The notes under the pieces: model-generated
Seen by the model: the letters and a program-made list of their open reading frames with translations, nothing else
The model's database searches: none
What the model was told of the DNA's origin: nothing
Program-made: the position numbers and the translations under genes
NCBI GenBank assembly: GCA_029851415.1
Contig: CM056742.1
Location: 148,743,121-148,807,120, forward strand
Direction of reading: 5' to 3'
Source: Eretmocerus hayati
Lineage: Eukaryota > Arthropoda > Insecta > Hymenoptera > Aphelinidae
Length of the DNA stretch: 64,000 nucleotides
In this document: positions 14,101 to 24,014 of the stretch, piece after piece
Layout of the letters: each line of letters starts with the position of its first letter
Numbering within the stretch: position 1 is the first letter of the stretch

Positions 14101-17100
14101 TGATTAGGAGGAGACATGTCTTTGACGTCAGATGTCTGTAACTTTGTCATCTCATCACAGCGCATTGCACCACATATACCCATGATCAAAACAACCTGAA
14201 AAAGTACATGGCTATTCAAGCGGGTAGAATGTATGAAATGTTGTATCAACGGATCATCATTGGAATTAATCATTCATATTTTGGAGTGTTTGAGCACTTG
14301 CTTACCTTCATTATCAAATAATAATAGTCATCAGCATCTCTCAGAAATGTCTCAATATGAATCCACTGAAAAACTGCAGCTTTTTTTGCTTTATATGCCT
14401 TATTGAAATTTCGCAGAAACGTCTTCAATAGCAAAAAATCACCGATGTTGATATTATGTCTCAATTTGATTAGAGTTTTTATCATCGACCACTTGCTCCA
14501 CAAAGTTGGTGGAGAATAAGTGTGTGACAACTCTTGAAAGTAAGCTAATAGGAGATTCTCAGTAATAGGCTGAGACTGATTATCCTGATGCCACTTTAGA
14601 AAAGCAGCATAGGCTAACTCATATATCCGGCGAGACTTCGTAGGCAAAAGATTCTGTGCGAGCAATGCTCCCTCAGCTTCGAGGTTACGTACATAAACTG
14701 TCTCCTTCTCTTCGTCATAATCAGACTCATCGTCTGACAAATTCATTGTGATCAACTATCAGTACTGTAGAGGATACTGACTGAATATGACAATACTGTG
14801 GATAATTATTAAACTGTACAGAAATGTTTGTTGCAAATAAATGAGGCGAGTACAAAACCGCGGAGCTCTGCGGCCATGCGACTGCGGGTCGAGCAGTCGA
14901 GCATGCGGCTGCATATACTACTATATTATATATAATGAAATTATATGAGGCGCGGCGTGAGAGCAGCAGACGACACACATCCTGTACAGCATAAAACGCG
15001 ATAAATAAACAAATGTGGCGCGTACTTTAGTCCCAGTAGGATAAAAAATAGCATACGCAACTCGGGAGTAATGTGGGCCTCAAACTCCCGGGTGTTTATC
15101 GCTCTCGGCTTCGCCTCGAGCGATAATACACACCCGGGAGTAGAAGGCCCACTTTACTCCCTAGTTGCGTAATATACTATTTTGAGTAATTGCATTTCTT
15201 CATTTTTCATCAAATTGTCACTCTTTGGTACTCTCTCGAAAGTTTGAGCACCATGAGATTCTGTTCTGATGGAATATGTTGTATTTCATATTCTCCATCA
15301 AGCTCTATCTCAAGAGACCCATTGAGAGCAAAGTTGTGGAGCTCACCAGTTTTAGAAAGCCAATCTCAATTTTTGGCTCCTAACTGGAAATTCGCATAGC
15401 TCCGATGTATAGCCGATCTGGGCTAAACAAAAAAACACGTGTCACCTCATTTTAGCTCTAGAATCATATACTTCAATGCGGAGGAAATCTAATTTTTTGA
15501 CATAACTTCATTGGATGGTCTTAACTGGAATAGCCCTTCCAGGTTATTTAGAATTTTTCGACGTGGGAGGGCTTCTTGGATTGGAAATTTCAATATACAG
15601 GCGGGATGCCATCTCATTTTGACTGAAAATGATTTGTTGATGGATGATAAAAATAAATTGCGAGACACCTCCGTGTTTAGACCCCACTATCAGTTCTAGG
15701 TTTTCTCGTTTTCTCGAATTTTCGTGCACTTCCGTGAACTACGATTTGGAAGGCGGAATGCTATCTGGCCAACTTATCGAATTCCAATCAAAGCGTATAG
15801 ATAATAATTCCGCTCTTACAATCATTGCGTGTGGCCGTAGCCTAAAAGTACGCCGGCGCGTCTCGGATTGCGGCTCTCTGGGGACTCCGGACTGGCCTTG
15901 AGACCATGTTGGAGTCTCACGACAAAAACGGGGTTACAACTCACCAATTGAGAGGGGGTCGGTCGCAAATGATTCGGAATTTCTTTCAGGAATGTGCCTC
16001 TGGTACGATCTGTGAGGATGAAAGTCTCTCACTCTAAAGGAGGTACACATTGGTGGAGGTGTACAGATTCCAACAATTCTTTGCGCCAAACAACAGAGGA
16101 AAACAACTAACTAACCCCTCCCAAATAGAAATAGGCTGAACTTCCACAGCTGAGTGCATAATCACGAAATTTTGTGTTGGCTGTTTTGTATTTTGGCTTC
16201 TCTACAAACGATTCCTCAAAAATGATATGGTCAATCCTGTAGAAACTTGACTATATCATTGATCGAGAAGTAAATTTCTTATACCTAGATTTTGGATCAG
16301 ATTTTCTTCTAGAGCCTATTTTGTGGCTTTTTTCCCCTCCGCTCCTATAAGCGCAATATTAAAAATGTCGAAAACGTCCTAACTTTGCACATCTATGGCT
16401 CAACATTGGGATGGTCAATCGTTCTGAGACTTCGCATGCTCACTCCTTAGATACTTCAACTTCATATGAGTGGAATCTCAAGACATTCCGTTGATGATTA
16501 ATTTTGGTGTACAATTACCTTAATCGCCACTCGAAACGTCGATTTTTATCCAGAGTGGCGAAAATAGTATATCATGCGTCGAGTGCCACAAGACTTTGTT
16601 CTTTGCGATAACTTTGTTGGACGTCGGCGAAGCCAACAAGGTTATCGTGAAGAACAAAGTTTTTGGCACGAGACGCATATGCCGCTTTACATGGCGCGTC
16701 GAGCCGTGTCAAGTAGTTCTTTTATGAAATTAAAAATTGATTTTAGAGCAAGCTTTGAAATGGACTAAAATTTCTTTGAAGAGTTTTCGAGTTCTAAATT
16801 GAGTCATTAACGTTCGAATTAACCTAGGATGTGGACGAATCACAGTCACACTATTCAATACACGATAAAGGATTATCCTCGCCAAAAAACTGCATAGAGT
16901 TCATTGAAATACTAGTTTCAACTCTGTTCATCTCCATCTGCTCTTTCAATCCAAAGAATTTCATCGGAAACTCGCGGTTGTATAGAGCATATAAGCTGTA
17001 AAGCTCAATTTTCTCCAATTTCCTTGATTGGCAAAATTGATACTACCGATAAGTTCACCAAAGTCGGTCAAACCAGGCGAATTTTCCTTTTCTCAGTTGA

Positions 17101-20100
17101 ATAGAAAATTGAGCTATGATTCAGCGAAAAATTGATTTTAATTCTTAAGCAGGGAGACAGCTTTGAAAACATGGTTCAGAACACATAAACTTCCGCAAAT
17201 TCTCAAAATTTTGGATATTCTCAGATTTATTACCGTTAAACTGTTCTGCATTCAAGTTCCTGAATAGCTATCTCATACTTGAGAATTATAAGTATATCAA
17301 TCACACTCACTCAGCTGCTCTTTGTTCTTGTGGAATACTGATAATACAAATTAACATTCATCTATAAACCTCTTTTGTGATAACATCCTCCATTATATTC
17401 ATTTTCCATGCACGATCAGGGCAGTATCTGGTACAACTACAGAAGAGTACAAGGCCCATCTGAAGAGAATCTACACTGTCAATACAATACAGAGCTTCTG
17501 GTCCGTTTTCAATCACATTCCAAAAGCGAATGAAATTCAGGTGTGTTGATTATTCCTTACGTAACAATACGCTATGCGTTTTGATTCAGACATATTTCCT
17601 ATTAAAACTTCGGAGACAGATATCTGACTTCTGAAAAGTATGTGATGTAGACGAAACAATCAGTTAGCAAGGTCCAAAATGCTCAAAGTCATCAACAGTA
17701 TATTACATTTGATCGTTTATTCATCACTCGGTCTTGAATTATATATTGGATGCCACTCTGAGCTGGCGGTCGTTAATTTTCCGCGAGATTTTTGTTGAAT
17801 GTGGATAGCAGAAGCCTTGAGATTCTGAATATTTTTACAACTCTCCCATGAACCCACTCCGTATAAGTCAACCGACAAAAAACTTTAGCTGTAATATATG
17901 CCCGAACCTTGAAGAAAAGTAAACAAGAGTCTCCTTACGTATTTATGTTACTTGGTTTGAGTTAGTGTCGAGATGAGTTGCAGTGGGCTCAAGCCATATT
18001 CTGTCTGAAATTGTGTCTGGATACAGCATCTCTATCTTTCCCGAATAAACTCAACATCTCAAAACTCTGAAACGCTATGAGTCAGGGTTTTGAGATCGAT
18101 AAGCTATGCTCAACTTTTTTTCGATCAATCAAACATATATCAATTTGATCACTGAAAAAAATTTGGGTGAATTATGGCAACAATACTGTTTGCAGATACG
18201 ATACAGTTATCATCTGATGAGGGATGAACGATACCCACTATGGGAAGAGCCGGACAACCAAAAAGGTGGCACTTGGCGTTTCAAATGCCGCAAGAGTGAC
18301 ACGGTGAGTTTGCTCATGAATCTCTTAATTTTTGCGTACGGCATACCTTCAAGGTTTGATTGTACACGACCAACAGGCGGGCTCGAAAATTTGCTCTTAT
18401 CAGACATATCCTGAATATTATAACAAGGAAGAAGGATTATGGACGCCGTAAGGGCCATGTTTACACGTCGTGTTAAACATCTGAACTGGCTATTACCTTA
18501 GACTTGAAGTCACTTTTGAATTAGTAGATTTGAGACTGTCATCTATTCAAGACTATGATGCGCGAGAAAACTGAAAATTTTCACGGACGTTGCTGATCAG
18601 TTTTGAGGTAGTGGTTGAAACAGATCTCTGCAATTTTGCGGAAAAATTTGGATTTTTTCTGTTCGGCAAGCTGACGAAATAAAATTACTATCTCATGAAG
18701 TCATGAAAGATTAGAAGATTGTTTGACTTGAGTTGAGGTTCTAAAGTAACACACTTTTAGTACAATAAAATTGCTCGTCTTTGGTGAAAATACAGCGTCT
18801 TGAGTTGCGAATCCACAGGGAGCAGCTCCACGTGAAATAAATAAATCTTTTGCGGATGATTTTGTATCAATTCTGTATCTCAGAATATGAAATTTAACCG
18901 CTTTCGCCCGACGAATTTTTTCGGTGCAGCTAGTAAGCATATTCATTTGACTTTTGATTTTTCTTCGCTAAGAAAAACGCTGATTTTTCACTCTGAAACA
19001 GCCGTGGCTCTGAAACGGAACAAGACATCGACACGTGGTTCAGCACATTTGAAAGCTGAAACAGAAATCTAAAAAAATATGCCTCGAAAAATACTTCTAG
19101 AGGTAATTGGGCTCATATATGGGGGATGTCGGGGGAACTACTATTTAATCGTTTACCGAAAAACAATATCTTGAAAAAATTTTGAAAACACATATTTCGA
19201 TGTGAAAGTTGATGCTTTGTTTTTAAATGACGTCAGTTTCAGCTAAATAACATTTGAATTCACTCGGATTCCCCGAGTGAAAAATCTCACTCTTTTTTCT
19301 GAGTGTAACTCACTCGGTACCGAGTTGCCACGATTTCACTCCGAATTCCGAGTGAGATCTCACTCGGAAAAGTTAAGAGAGTTATTACACCGGTCATCTA
19401 GAGCGTCATAATGAGATTTCTCACGATCTTGGTTGGTTATGAATATTTTAGGGCTGCATGCTTGGTCAAAGGGATGCCATTTACACCACTGAAAACCTTC
19501 GTAGACTCAAACCCGATCAAAGACTGAGAAACCGTGGAATAGTGTTCGTGCAGTGACGTCATTTTTATTTACCAATCAAGATGATGGAACCTTGAGGAGC
19601 ATGAATTATTGACATGGATGTAAGAGATTAAGGCGATGTGGTCACCGTGCACCGTGCACGCTGAAAGTTATTCGCACTTTTGTCCGATTCACTTGCTGTG
19701 TAAACGAGGAAAAGACGGATACTGATTATCATCCAACTTGAATTCGTCTTCTCATCGTTCGCTCAAATCGCAAGAGAACTGGCGAAAAGTTCGAATAATT
19801 TGAGCGCAGGCGCCTCCTAACCTGTAATATAGGCTTTTTGTAATTCGCACTTTTATCCGAATTTCTTGCGATTTGGCCAAAACGACGAGAAGACAAACCC
19901 GAATTAGATGACAATAAACATTCGTCTTCCCGTCGGTCCGCCTAAATTGCTAGAGATTTGAATAAAAGTGCGAATAACTTTCAGCGTGCACGGGAACCGC
20001 ATTGCCAATAACAATTTTTAAAAACAAAGAGGAAGGAAACCAATAGTACCGATCCCTGCGGATTATCTTTCTTCAAATAATAAAAAAAGTTTCATCGAGA

Positions 20101-23041
20101 TCGGTGAAAAATTGAGCTCAAAAATTTGCAGATACAATTTAGCAACAGTGAACAAATCTATCCGCAAATTTTTGAGCTCAATTTTGCACCGATCTCGATG
20201 AAACTTATTTTAAAATTTGAAGAAAAATAATCCGCAGGGAGCGGTATTATTGGTTTCCTCCCTCCTTGTTTTTAACAATTGTTATTGGCAATATACCAAT
20301 TTGACCGCTAGAGGAGCCACCATTGCTTTTTCAAAAGGTAGAGAGCACTCTTAAGCCGATATCAACATATTGTTAATCTGTCTTGCAGGACCCACCAGGC
20401 GCTTAGGGGTTAGGAGTGAAAAAGTCAGCACTTTTATCATGGAAGAAAAATCAAAAGTTTAATCAATTTGCTTACCTGCTGCGCAATAAATTTTCTGGCT
20501 CCTCGGTGTACAGCGAGAAATTAAAACAAAATCTGTGCAGCGTTCAGTTTTTCATCATATTACATAAAGTATAGAATCAGTAGAATGTAAATCACGGAAG
20601 ATCCAGAACATCATGTTTCATGGAACATTCATTTCACGTGGAACTACTCTATAAGGTTCTGAGGCTGATGGTCAACGAGAACGTCACGTTCGGGGACAGT
20701 ATTCGAGCGGTAGACGCTCATGACAAGTAAAGGAAAATGACTTCGAAATACTTGGCAATTGTATACTTATGACAAATAACATTTTTCCTGTCCATAAGTA
20801 GAAGAAACAGAAAATTTAGCACTATTAAAGGAAGTTTGCTTCGTTATCAAATTGTACCAATGTTCTATCTCAATAATCGATCATCATTTCACACCAACCA
20901 ACAAGAGGATGTGCTCAGCTACATGAAAAGTGAGATAGAGGTTTCGAATTCCTGAAGTGGCATCCCGTATATCATTCAAAAATTTCTACTCCCTCGTAAT
21001 CCATCACATTCAGTAAGCTTCTTCGTAACATAACTGAACCTCCAAGACTGATGTCCTATCGGATTATTGATTAGAAAAATACAACCGATCTCGACATCAA
21101 AATTGATGAGCTCCACATTTCCTGATATAAATCGCGATATAAATCTGTGGTTTTCTAAATTTAAAATTCGCAAAAATTTGATCCATTGCAAATCATTCGA
21201 GCATTTTAGAACCAAGGAAAAGATTCACAAAATAATCCTTCAAAAACTGTCGTTATCCTCTTACAGAATGACGTATTAGGAATTATCTCACAATGATACT
21301 TGGCCATTAATACAATAATCTCATTTCATAGCTCTGGCCTCGGTGATAACCAGCTTCAGATAAAAATTGAATAACCTGTATAATAAGATGTTATGTCAAA
21401 TGTGACTTAGCCTATTCACAACAGACACAAGGATGCATTATGTTTCAAGATGAATAGGTATATGAGCTGAGTGATCATAATTTTTTTTTCATGTATATTC
21501 AGGCAAATGTGTGGAGGGAAGTTGTTCTGGCGGCCATTGGGGAGCAGTTTAGTGATAGTCTGGCAGAAGGAGACGAGATCTGCGGGGTCACAGTCTCTAT
21601 ACGTGAAAGAGACGATCTCATCCAAGTAAGTAATGCTAGGCTACCCGCCTTCCGCGACATGCCAAGCGCGTCCTGTAGTATACATTGCCATATTTCATGC
21701 CGACGGATGTGAGTGCTCACTTGGACCCGAATTTCATCAATTTGCTTTACCCATGTTGTTTGACTAGTGGGTACATCAGATTATACTAGACGACCTCGCA
21801 TAAATTCTCTACAAAGTGAAGTACACTTTTGCAGCAACGCGTTTTTTTTCGAGACCAAGTTGCTTTTTTCCATCGCTCCTCTCAATCTGCACGTATTCCG
21901 TGATACTCGTGATCTCAAAACTTGCCAACACAGAATAACAAATTTGATCGCTTTTCACTCCTTGCTCTCTTGTCAGCCTTTGTTGATTCCAATCGAATCA
22001 TCGAAGATACTAGTCACTCTATCTTAATCCATTTGCACGTTCTCAAAAGAATGTTGCTTTCATTGCTGATTGAGACATTTCTTGAAATGAATATACTCTT
22101 GTAACTTGTGCTATAAAAATTAGTCATAGAATTGGTAAAAATCTCTGAAGGGATCATTCTATTTTAGGTTTGGAATGTCGATGCGACATTGGCAGAAAAA
22201 TCATCTGTGATTGGAAAAATCCACAGTCTTGTACCAGAAGTAACATTCACAACAGAATTTTATAAACGTAAGTTTATGAATAGACGGTAGTTGATTGAGA
22301 ATTCTTTTCTGTACGTTTCTGGTAAATGTCTGAGCTATTAGTCCGATTGTTTAGATTCCCGAGCTAATGAATTGAAATCAGCAGAAAGCTTTCCCATTTA
22401 TCTCCGTGTTTCATATAACATTATCTTCTACTCGCGTTGCAAATTGGCAACTTCAATCTTTCATGCATGAAATTCTACGTTATCTCATGATATCAAACAT
22501 ATCTGTCCACTGATTTTTCAGTATTCCGTTCCCAAAATAATGATTTTCCGTTTTTCTAAGAATGAACCACACTGAGAAAAAGATATTGCCGCCAGCACAA
22601 TACGACTGTATTGTTACGTGATATTGCCGTCAGACCAATACTGGATTGTCAACACAGAAAAATGATTTTGGTTTTCGCATGCGAATAACCTAAAAATCTT
22701 CAGATTATATTTGTCCCTTTACCGGCACCATTCTGTGCAAGTATCAGAGCATTTGAAATATATAGGCCACGTTTATTTATTCTGGCAGTAATACCAGACT
22801 GCCAAACGGATCTGATGGATTGATGCGATGACAAAATCGGTATTGCTCTCCTGGCTATACCACTTTTCGGGCGTACGGCAAAAGGTAAGGCCGTACGACC
22901 AAAATTTTCTTCTCAGTGCAAACCTGGACAAATGTGAATATCCTTGAATTTTCGAATACATCCCGCTAAGTATCAACATTTATTCATCTTGCTTCTTTTC
23001 TACCAGCTCACCAATCTCATCACGCCTATAATCGTCATTGA
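2128..23041 (+). CDS. eIF4E3: Eukaryotic translation initiation factor 4E type 3 (class III cap-binding protein)
   Basis: Six coding exons join in frame to 219 aa: 2128-2300, 17420-17540, 18196-18303, 21503-21625, 22168-22267 and 23007-23041, with GT-AG introns throughout. The ATG at 2128 follows AAACC. The protein binds the mRNA 5' cap in the cytoplasm. The eIF4E fold is visible: SSWTFWLDK (W52, W55), the [17 protein letters not shown] helix, [15 protein letters not shown] (cap-stacking W114 followed by E115), [10 protein letters not shown] and the basic C-terminal part. The last exon encodes a [11 protein letters not shown] tail, which matches the PHEEHHAF-type tail of vertebrate eIF4E3 and not the tails of eIF4E1 or 4EHP. 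The second cap-stacking position (W56 of human eIF4E) aligns with Y68; class III proteins are known for lacking Trp there. Intron 1 is 15.1 kb and full of transposons, but all splice sites and phases (2, 0, 0, 0, 1) are consistent. Confidence 0.95.
2301..3849. other. Start of eIF4E3 intron 1; nothing recognised
   Basis: The donor GTGAGT is at 2301. The rest is AT-rich single-copy-looking DNA with only short ORFs full of stops, and no RNA gene or repeat that I can recognise. Confidence 0.6.
3850..4869. mobile_element. Non-autonomous DNA transposon with subterminal repeats
   Basis: Inverted ends of about 27 bp (ACGTACCGTCAA, two variable bases, GGGGTTACTTTGAAC) bound 1020 bp. Inside, the motif GGGGTAACTTTGAACAC recurs in direct orientation near 3883, 4182 (one change) and 4229, and inverted near 4640. 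This is the pattern of transposase-binding subterminal repeats. There is no transposase ORF, so the element would depend on an autonomous relative. The superfamily cannot be assigned from what is visible. Confidence 0.8.
4879..5225. mobile_element. Palindromic MITE carrying a nested insertion
   Basis: The sequence starts AATAGTATATTTCCGTACT, reads through GCGGTAGCCCATTTTGGGC to a GAGCGAAGCGAG segment, and returns through GCCCAAAATGGGC. A second copy at 27649-27838 has the same ends. It shows that 4960-5108 here is an extra insertion. The right edge, about 5165-5222, contains a smaller palindrome, TTCATTAC...GTAATGAA. Confidence 0.75.
4960..5108. mobile_element. Small MITE nested inside the palindromic MITE
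   Basis: The ends are inverted: CTCTCTCAACATGAATCAG on the left and, read on the other strand, CTCTCTCAATATGAATCAG on the right. The interior has repeated AATCAGCTA/TAGCTGATT blocks. It is absent from the related copy at 27649-27838, where GCGAGAC runs straight into ATGTCCTCCAGTGCCC. Confidence 0.7.
5240..6105. mobile_element. Degenerate foldback element with long inverted arms
   Basis: Left arm about 5240-5630 and right arm about 5708-6105 are inverted copies (for example AAAAAATCTATCGA against TCGATAGATTTTTT, and CATGGCACATGATTTTAACG against CGTCAAAATCATGTGCCATG). A spacer of about 75 bp separates them. The arms have clearly diverged, so this is an old insertion. Neither arm encodes a protein. 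Confidence 0.75.
6106..7435. other. Intronic stretch without recognised features
   Basis: AT-rich DNA in eIF4E3 intron 1. The longest open frame (6346-6651) has no recognisable motif. I see no repeat edge. Confidence 0.5.
7436..11665 (-). pseudogene. Decayed Ty1/Copia retrotransposon (gag-pol remnant, antisense to eIF4E3)
   Basis: Read on the - strand, pieces appear in Copia order. There is a gag zinc-knuckle remnant (C-YNC...H...C near 11630-11665), a post-protease segment ([18 protein letters not shown], 10763-11017), integrase core and C-terminal part ([28 protein letters not shown], 9427-10008), a GRPRK linker (9127-9411), reverse transcriptase ([20 protein letters not shown], 8404-8922; YVGN in place of YVDD near 8420) and RNase H ([10 protein letters not shown] near 7740, DIFTKPLS near 7500). 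The frame is broken many times, so it is a dead copy. No LTRs were found at the edges. Unlike the Copia at the end of the window, it still has RT. Confidence 0.9.
11960..12185 (-). mobile_element. tRNA-derived SINE-like element
   Basis: On the - strand there is an A-box-like TGGAGGGGTCG (12159-12169) and a perfect B box GGTTCGAATCC (12106-12116) in a T-arm that still pairs (GTGGG/CCCGC). These are internal RNA polymerase III promoter parts. The 5' and 3' acceptor strands do not pair, so it is not a working tRNA gene. A non-tRNA body continues downstream to a tail, GCGTACTTTAGTCCCGCTAG, near 11970-11993. A close copy of that tail, inverted, lies at 15021-15048. Confidence 0.6.
12960..14746 (-). 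CDS. Crypton-like tyrosine recombinase, two exons
   Basis: Coding exons are 14746-14306 and 14195-12960 on the - strand, joined by a 110-bp GT-AG intron (GTAAGC...TTTTTCAG), for 558 aa. The acidic N-terminus ([15 protein letters not shown]) leads into an all-alpha core-binding region (about 30-145). The catalytic domain follows, with box I Arg (GAMRCDEM, R159), HxxR ([11 protein letters not shown]274 and R277), W300 (LGGWLSD) and nucleophile Tyr (QGYIEHS, Y309), all in canonical order. After about residue 320 comes a Ser/Thr-rich tail ending in [10 protein letters not shown]. Such enzymes cut and rejoin DNA through a 3'-phosphotyrosine and mobilise Crypton elements; several animal families are domesticated. 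Here the frame is open and the catalytic set complete. The gene lies antisense in eIF4E3 intron 1. Crypton class is inference; a DIRS origin is less likely because no RT is nearby. Confidence 0.85.
15021..15048 (+). repeat. Inverted copy of the SINE-like tail
   Basis: GCGTACTTTAGTCCC followed by AGTAGGATAAAAA matches the - strand of 11967-11993 with two mismatches. The two copies therefore flank the recombinase gene as short inverted repeats about 3.05 kb apart. They could be true element ends or two pieces of one dispersed repeat. Confidence 0.5.
15054..15171. mobile_element. Palindromic MITE
   Basis: ACGCAACTCGGGAGTAATG at the left returns as CTCCCTAGTTGCGT at the right. Inner CTCCCGGGTGTTTATCGCTC pairs with GAGCGATAATACACACCCGG, closing on an apex CTCGGCTTCGCCTCGAG. 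TA-rich flanks (ATAGCAT, AATATACTAT) suggest a TA target. Confidence 0.7.
15172..17419. other. Distal eIF4E3 intron 1, no gene recognised
   Basis: Apart from the palindrome listed at 16573-16680, I see no feature. The intron ends at the acceptor CGATCAG just before 17420. Confidence 0.5.
16573..16680. mobile_element. Palindromic MITE
   Basis: ATGCGTCGAGTGCCA and TTTGTTCTTTGCGATAACTT are mirrored by AAGGTTATCGTGAAGAACAA and TGGCACGAGACGCAT. The apex is CGTCGGCGAAGCCAAC. It is preceded by AATAGTAT, the same edge motif as the copies at 4879 and 27649. Confidence 0.7.
19258..19375. repeat. Cluster of ACTCGG palindromic motifs
   Basis: Within about 120 bp, CACTCGG/CCGAGTG recurs at least six times in both orientations (for example ACTCGGATTCCCCGAGTG, ACTCACTCGGTACCGAGT, TCCGAGTGAGATCTCACTCGG-like blocks). 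It lies in eIF4E3 intron 3. It could be a small fold-back MITE or a multi-site binding cluster. Confidence 0.5.
19652..19993. mobile_element. MITE with 30-bp inverted ends
   Basis: CCGTGCACGCTGAAAGTTAT and the following TCGCACTTTT at the left are matched exactly in reverse complement at the right. The interior has two more copies of the CGCACTTTTxTCCG type motif. The element is 342 bp and non-coding, in eIF4E3 intron 3. Confidence 0.8.
20002..20291. mobile_element. Second MITE, abutting the first
   Basis: TTGCCAATAACAATT pairs with AATTGTTATTGGCAA. The arms continue inward through the GGAAACCAATA and CGGATTAT blocks and a central AAAATTTG...CAAATTTTT segment. The 290-bp sequence is nearly a full palindrome. 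It starts 9 bp after the MITE at 19652-19993. Confidence 0.8.
20292..21502. other. Rest of eIF4E3 intron 3
   Basis: AT-rich intron sequence with only short open frames. No repeat or RNA gene recognised. It ends with a pyrimidine tract and TATATTCAG before the exon at 21503. Confidence 0.5.
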
Positions 23042-24014
23042 TCATTGAAGATGTGGGGCAGTTCCATGTCCTTGATAAGAAGACATCGTTGTACATACAG
23101 AAGTGAACAACCAAAATGAGTCAGATAAGTCGTTTAATATCCTAATGGTACCTTGTTTTTATCCCTGGTTCATATCTTTGTAAAAGAATTCAAAGTTGGG
23201 AGAAATTTCAAAGTATATTTTTATATTCATAAAATATCAAAACAATTTATTGGCCCTTATCCCCTTGTACTTGTTCATTGCGTGTGGAAAGAATGTGATT
23301 TTTCTCGCCGTCCAGTTTGACAATCGCGTATGGAGTAAAAAAATTTTAAGACTCCGAGAAATGTGTATCGGAAAAGAGTCGTCTCGCATCTTTATCATCA
23401 TCTCGCATTATAAGGTAAAGTCGTTAATCGCGAGAAACGTGACCTTACGTTCGCCGCTATGCACAAGTCTGGCGCCAGCGACACGATCAACAAGAAAGAA
23501 GATCGGCTATTAATTAACCGGTTGTTCCGGCGGGAATATTCGAATTTTGCTTTTTAGATGAATGTGATTCTAACTTGAATGGGCCGGCAATCTTGCGAGA
23601 GATTATAAAGCTATATAATTGAATTGGAATTCCACTCGTAACATCAGCTCGTTCAAGATATCATAATGATGAATAGTATCAGAAAATTTATTGTGAAGTG
23701 AATATTATCCTCACAAGTCTACAGAATAGAAACCAACATATCATTTTTGTTAGACAACAAAAACTACCAGATTTTTAAGATACTTTTTTTCTCGTGATAG
23801 GAGAATGGAGACAAACAACTCCTGAGAAATTTCATGTAACTACAACATGTTGCCAAGTTAAACATTCGTGTACAGTTTGACCATGAGGAAGGATTTGATA
23901 GGATCATGCTTGATCATTCTACTCGAATCACGAGTACCTTATTCGAAATGGAAGTGTGAAGAATAGAATGATTATTCTCCCCTTTACCTCAGACTGCACA
24001 AATATTCGATGGCT
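23042..24014. other. eIF4E3 3' UTR and downstream flank
   Basis: The 3' UTR must begin here, but I see no convincing AATAAA in a suitable place, so its end is unknown. A 105-aa open frame (23196-23513) shows no motif and is probably chance. Confidence 0.4.
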
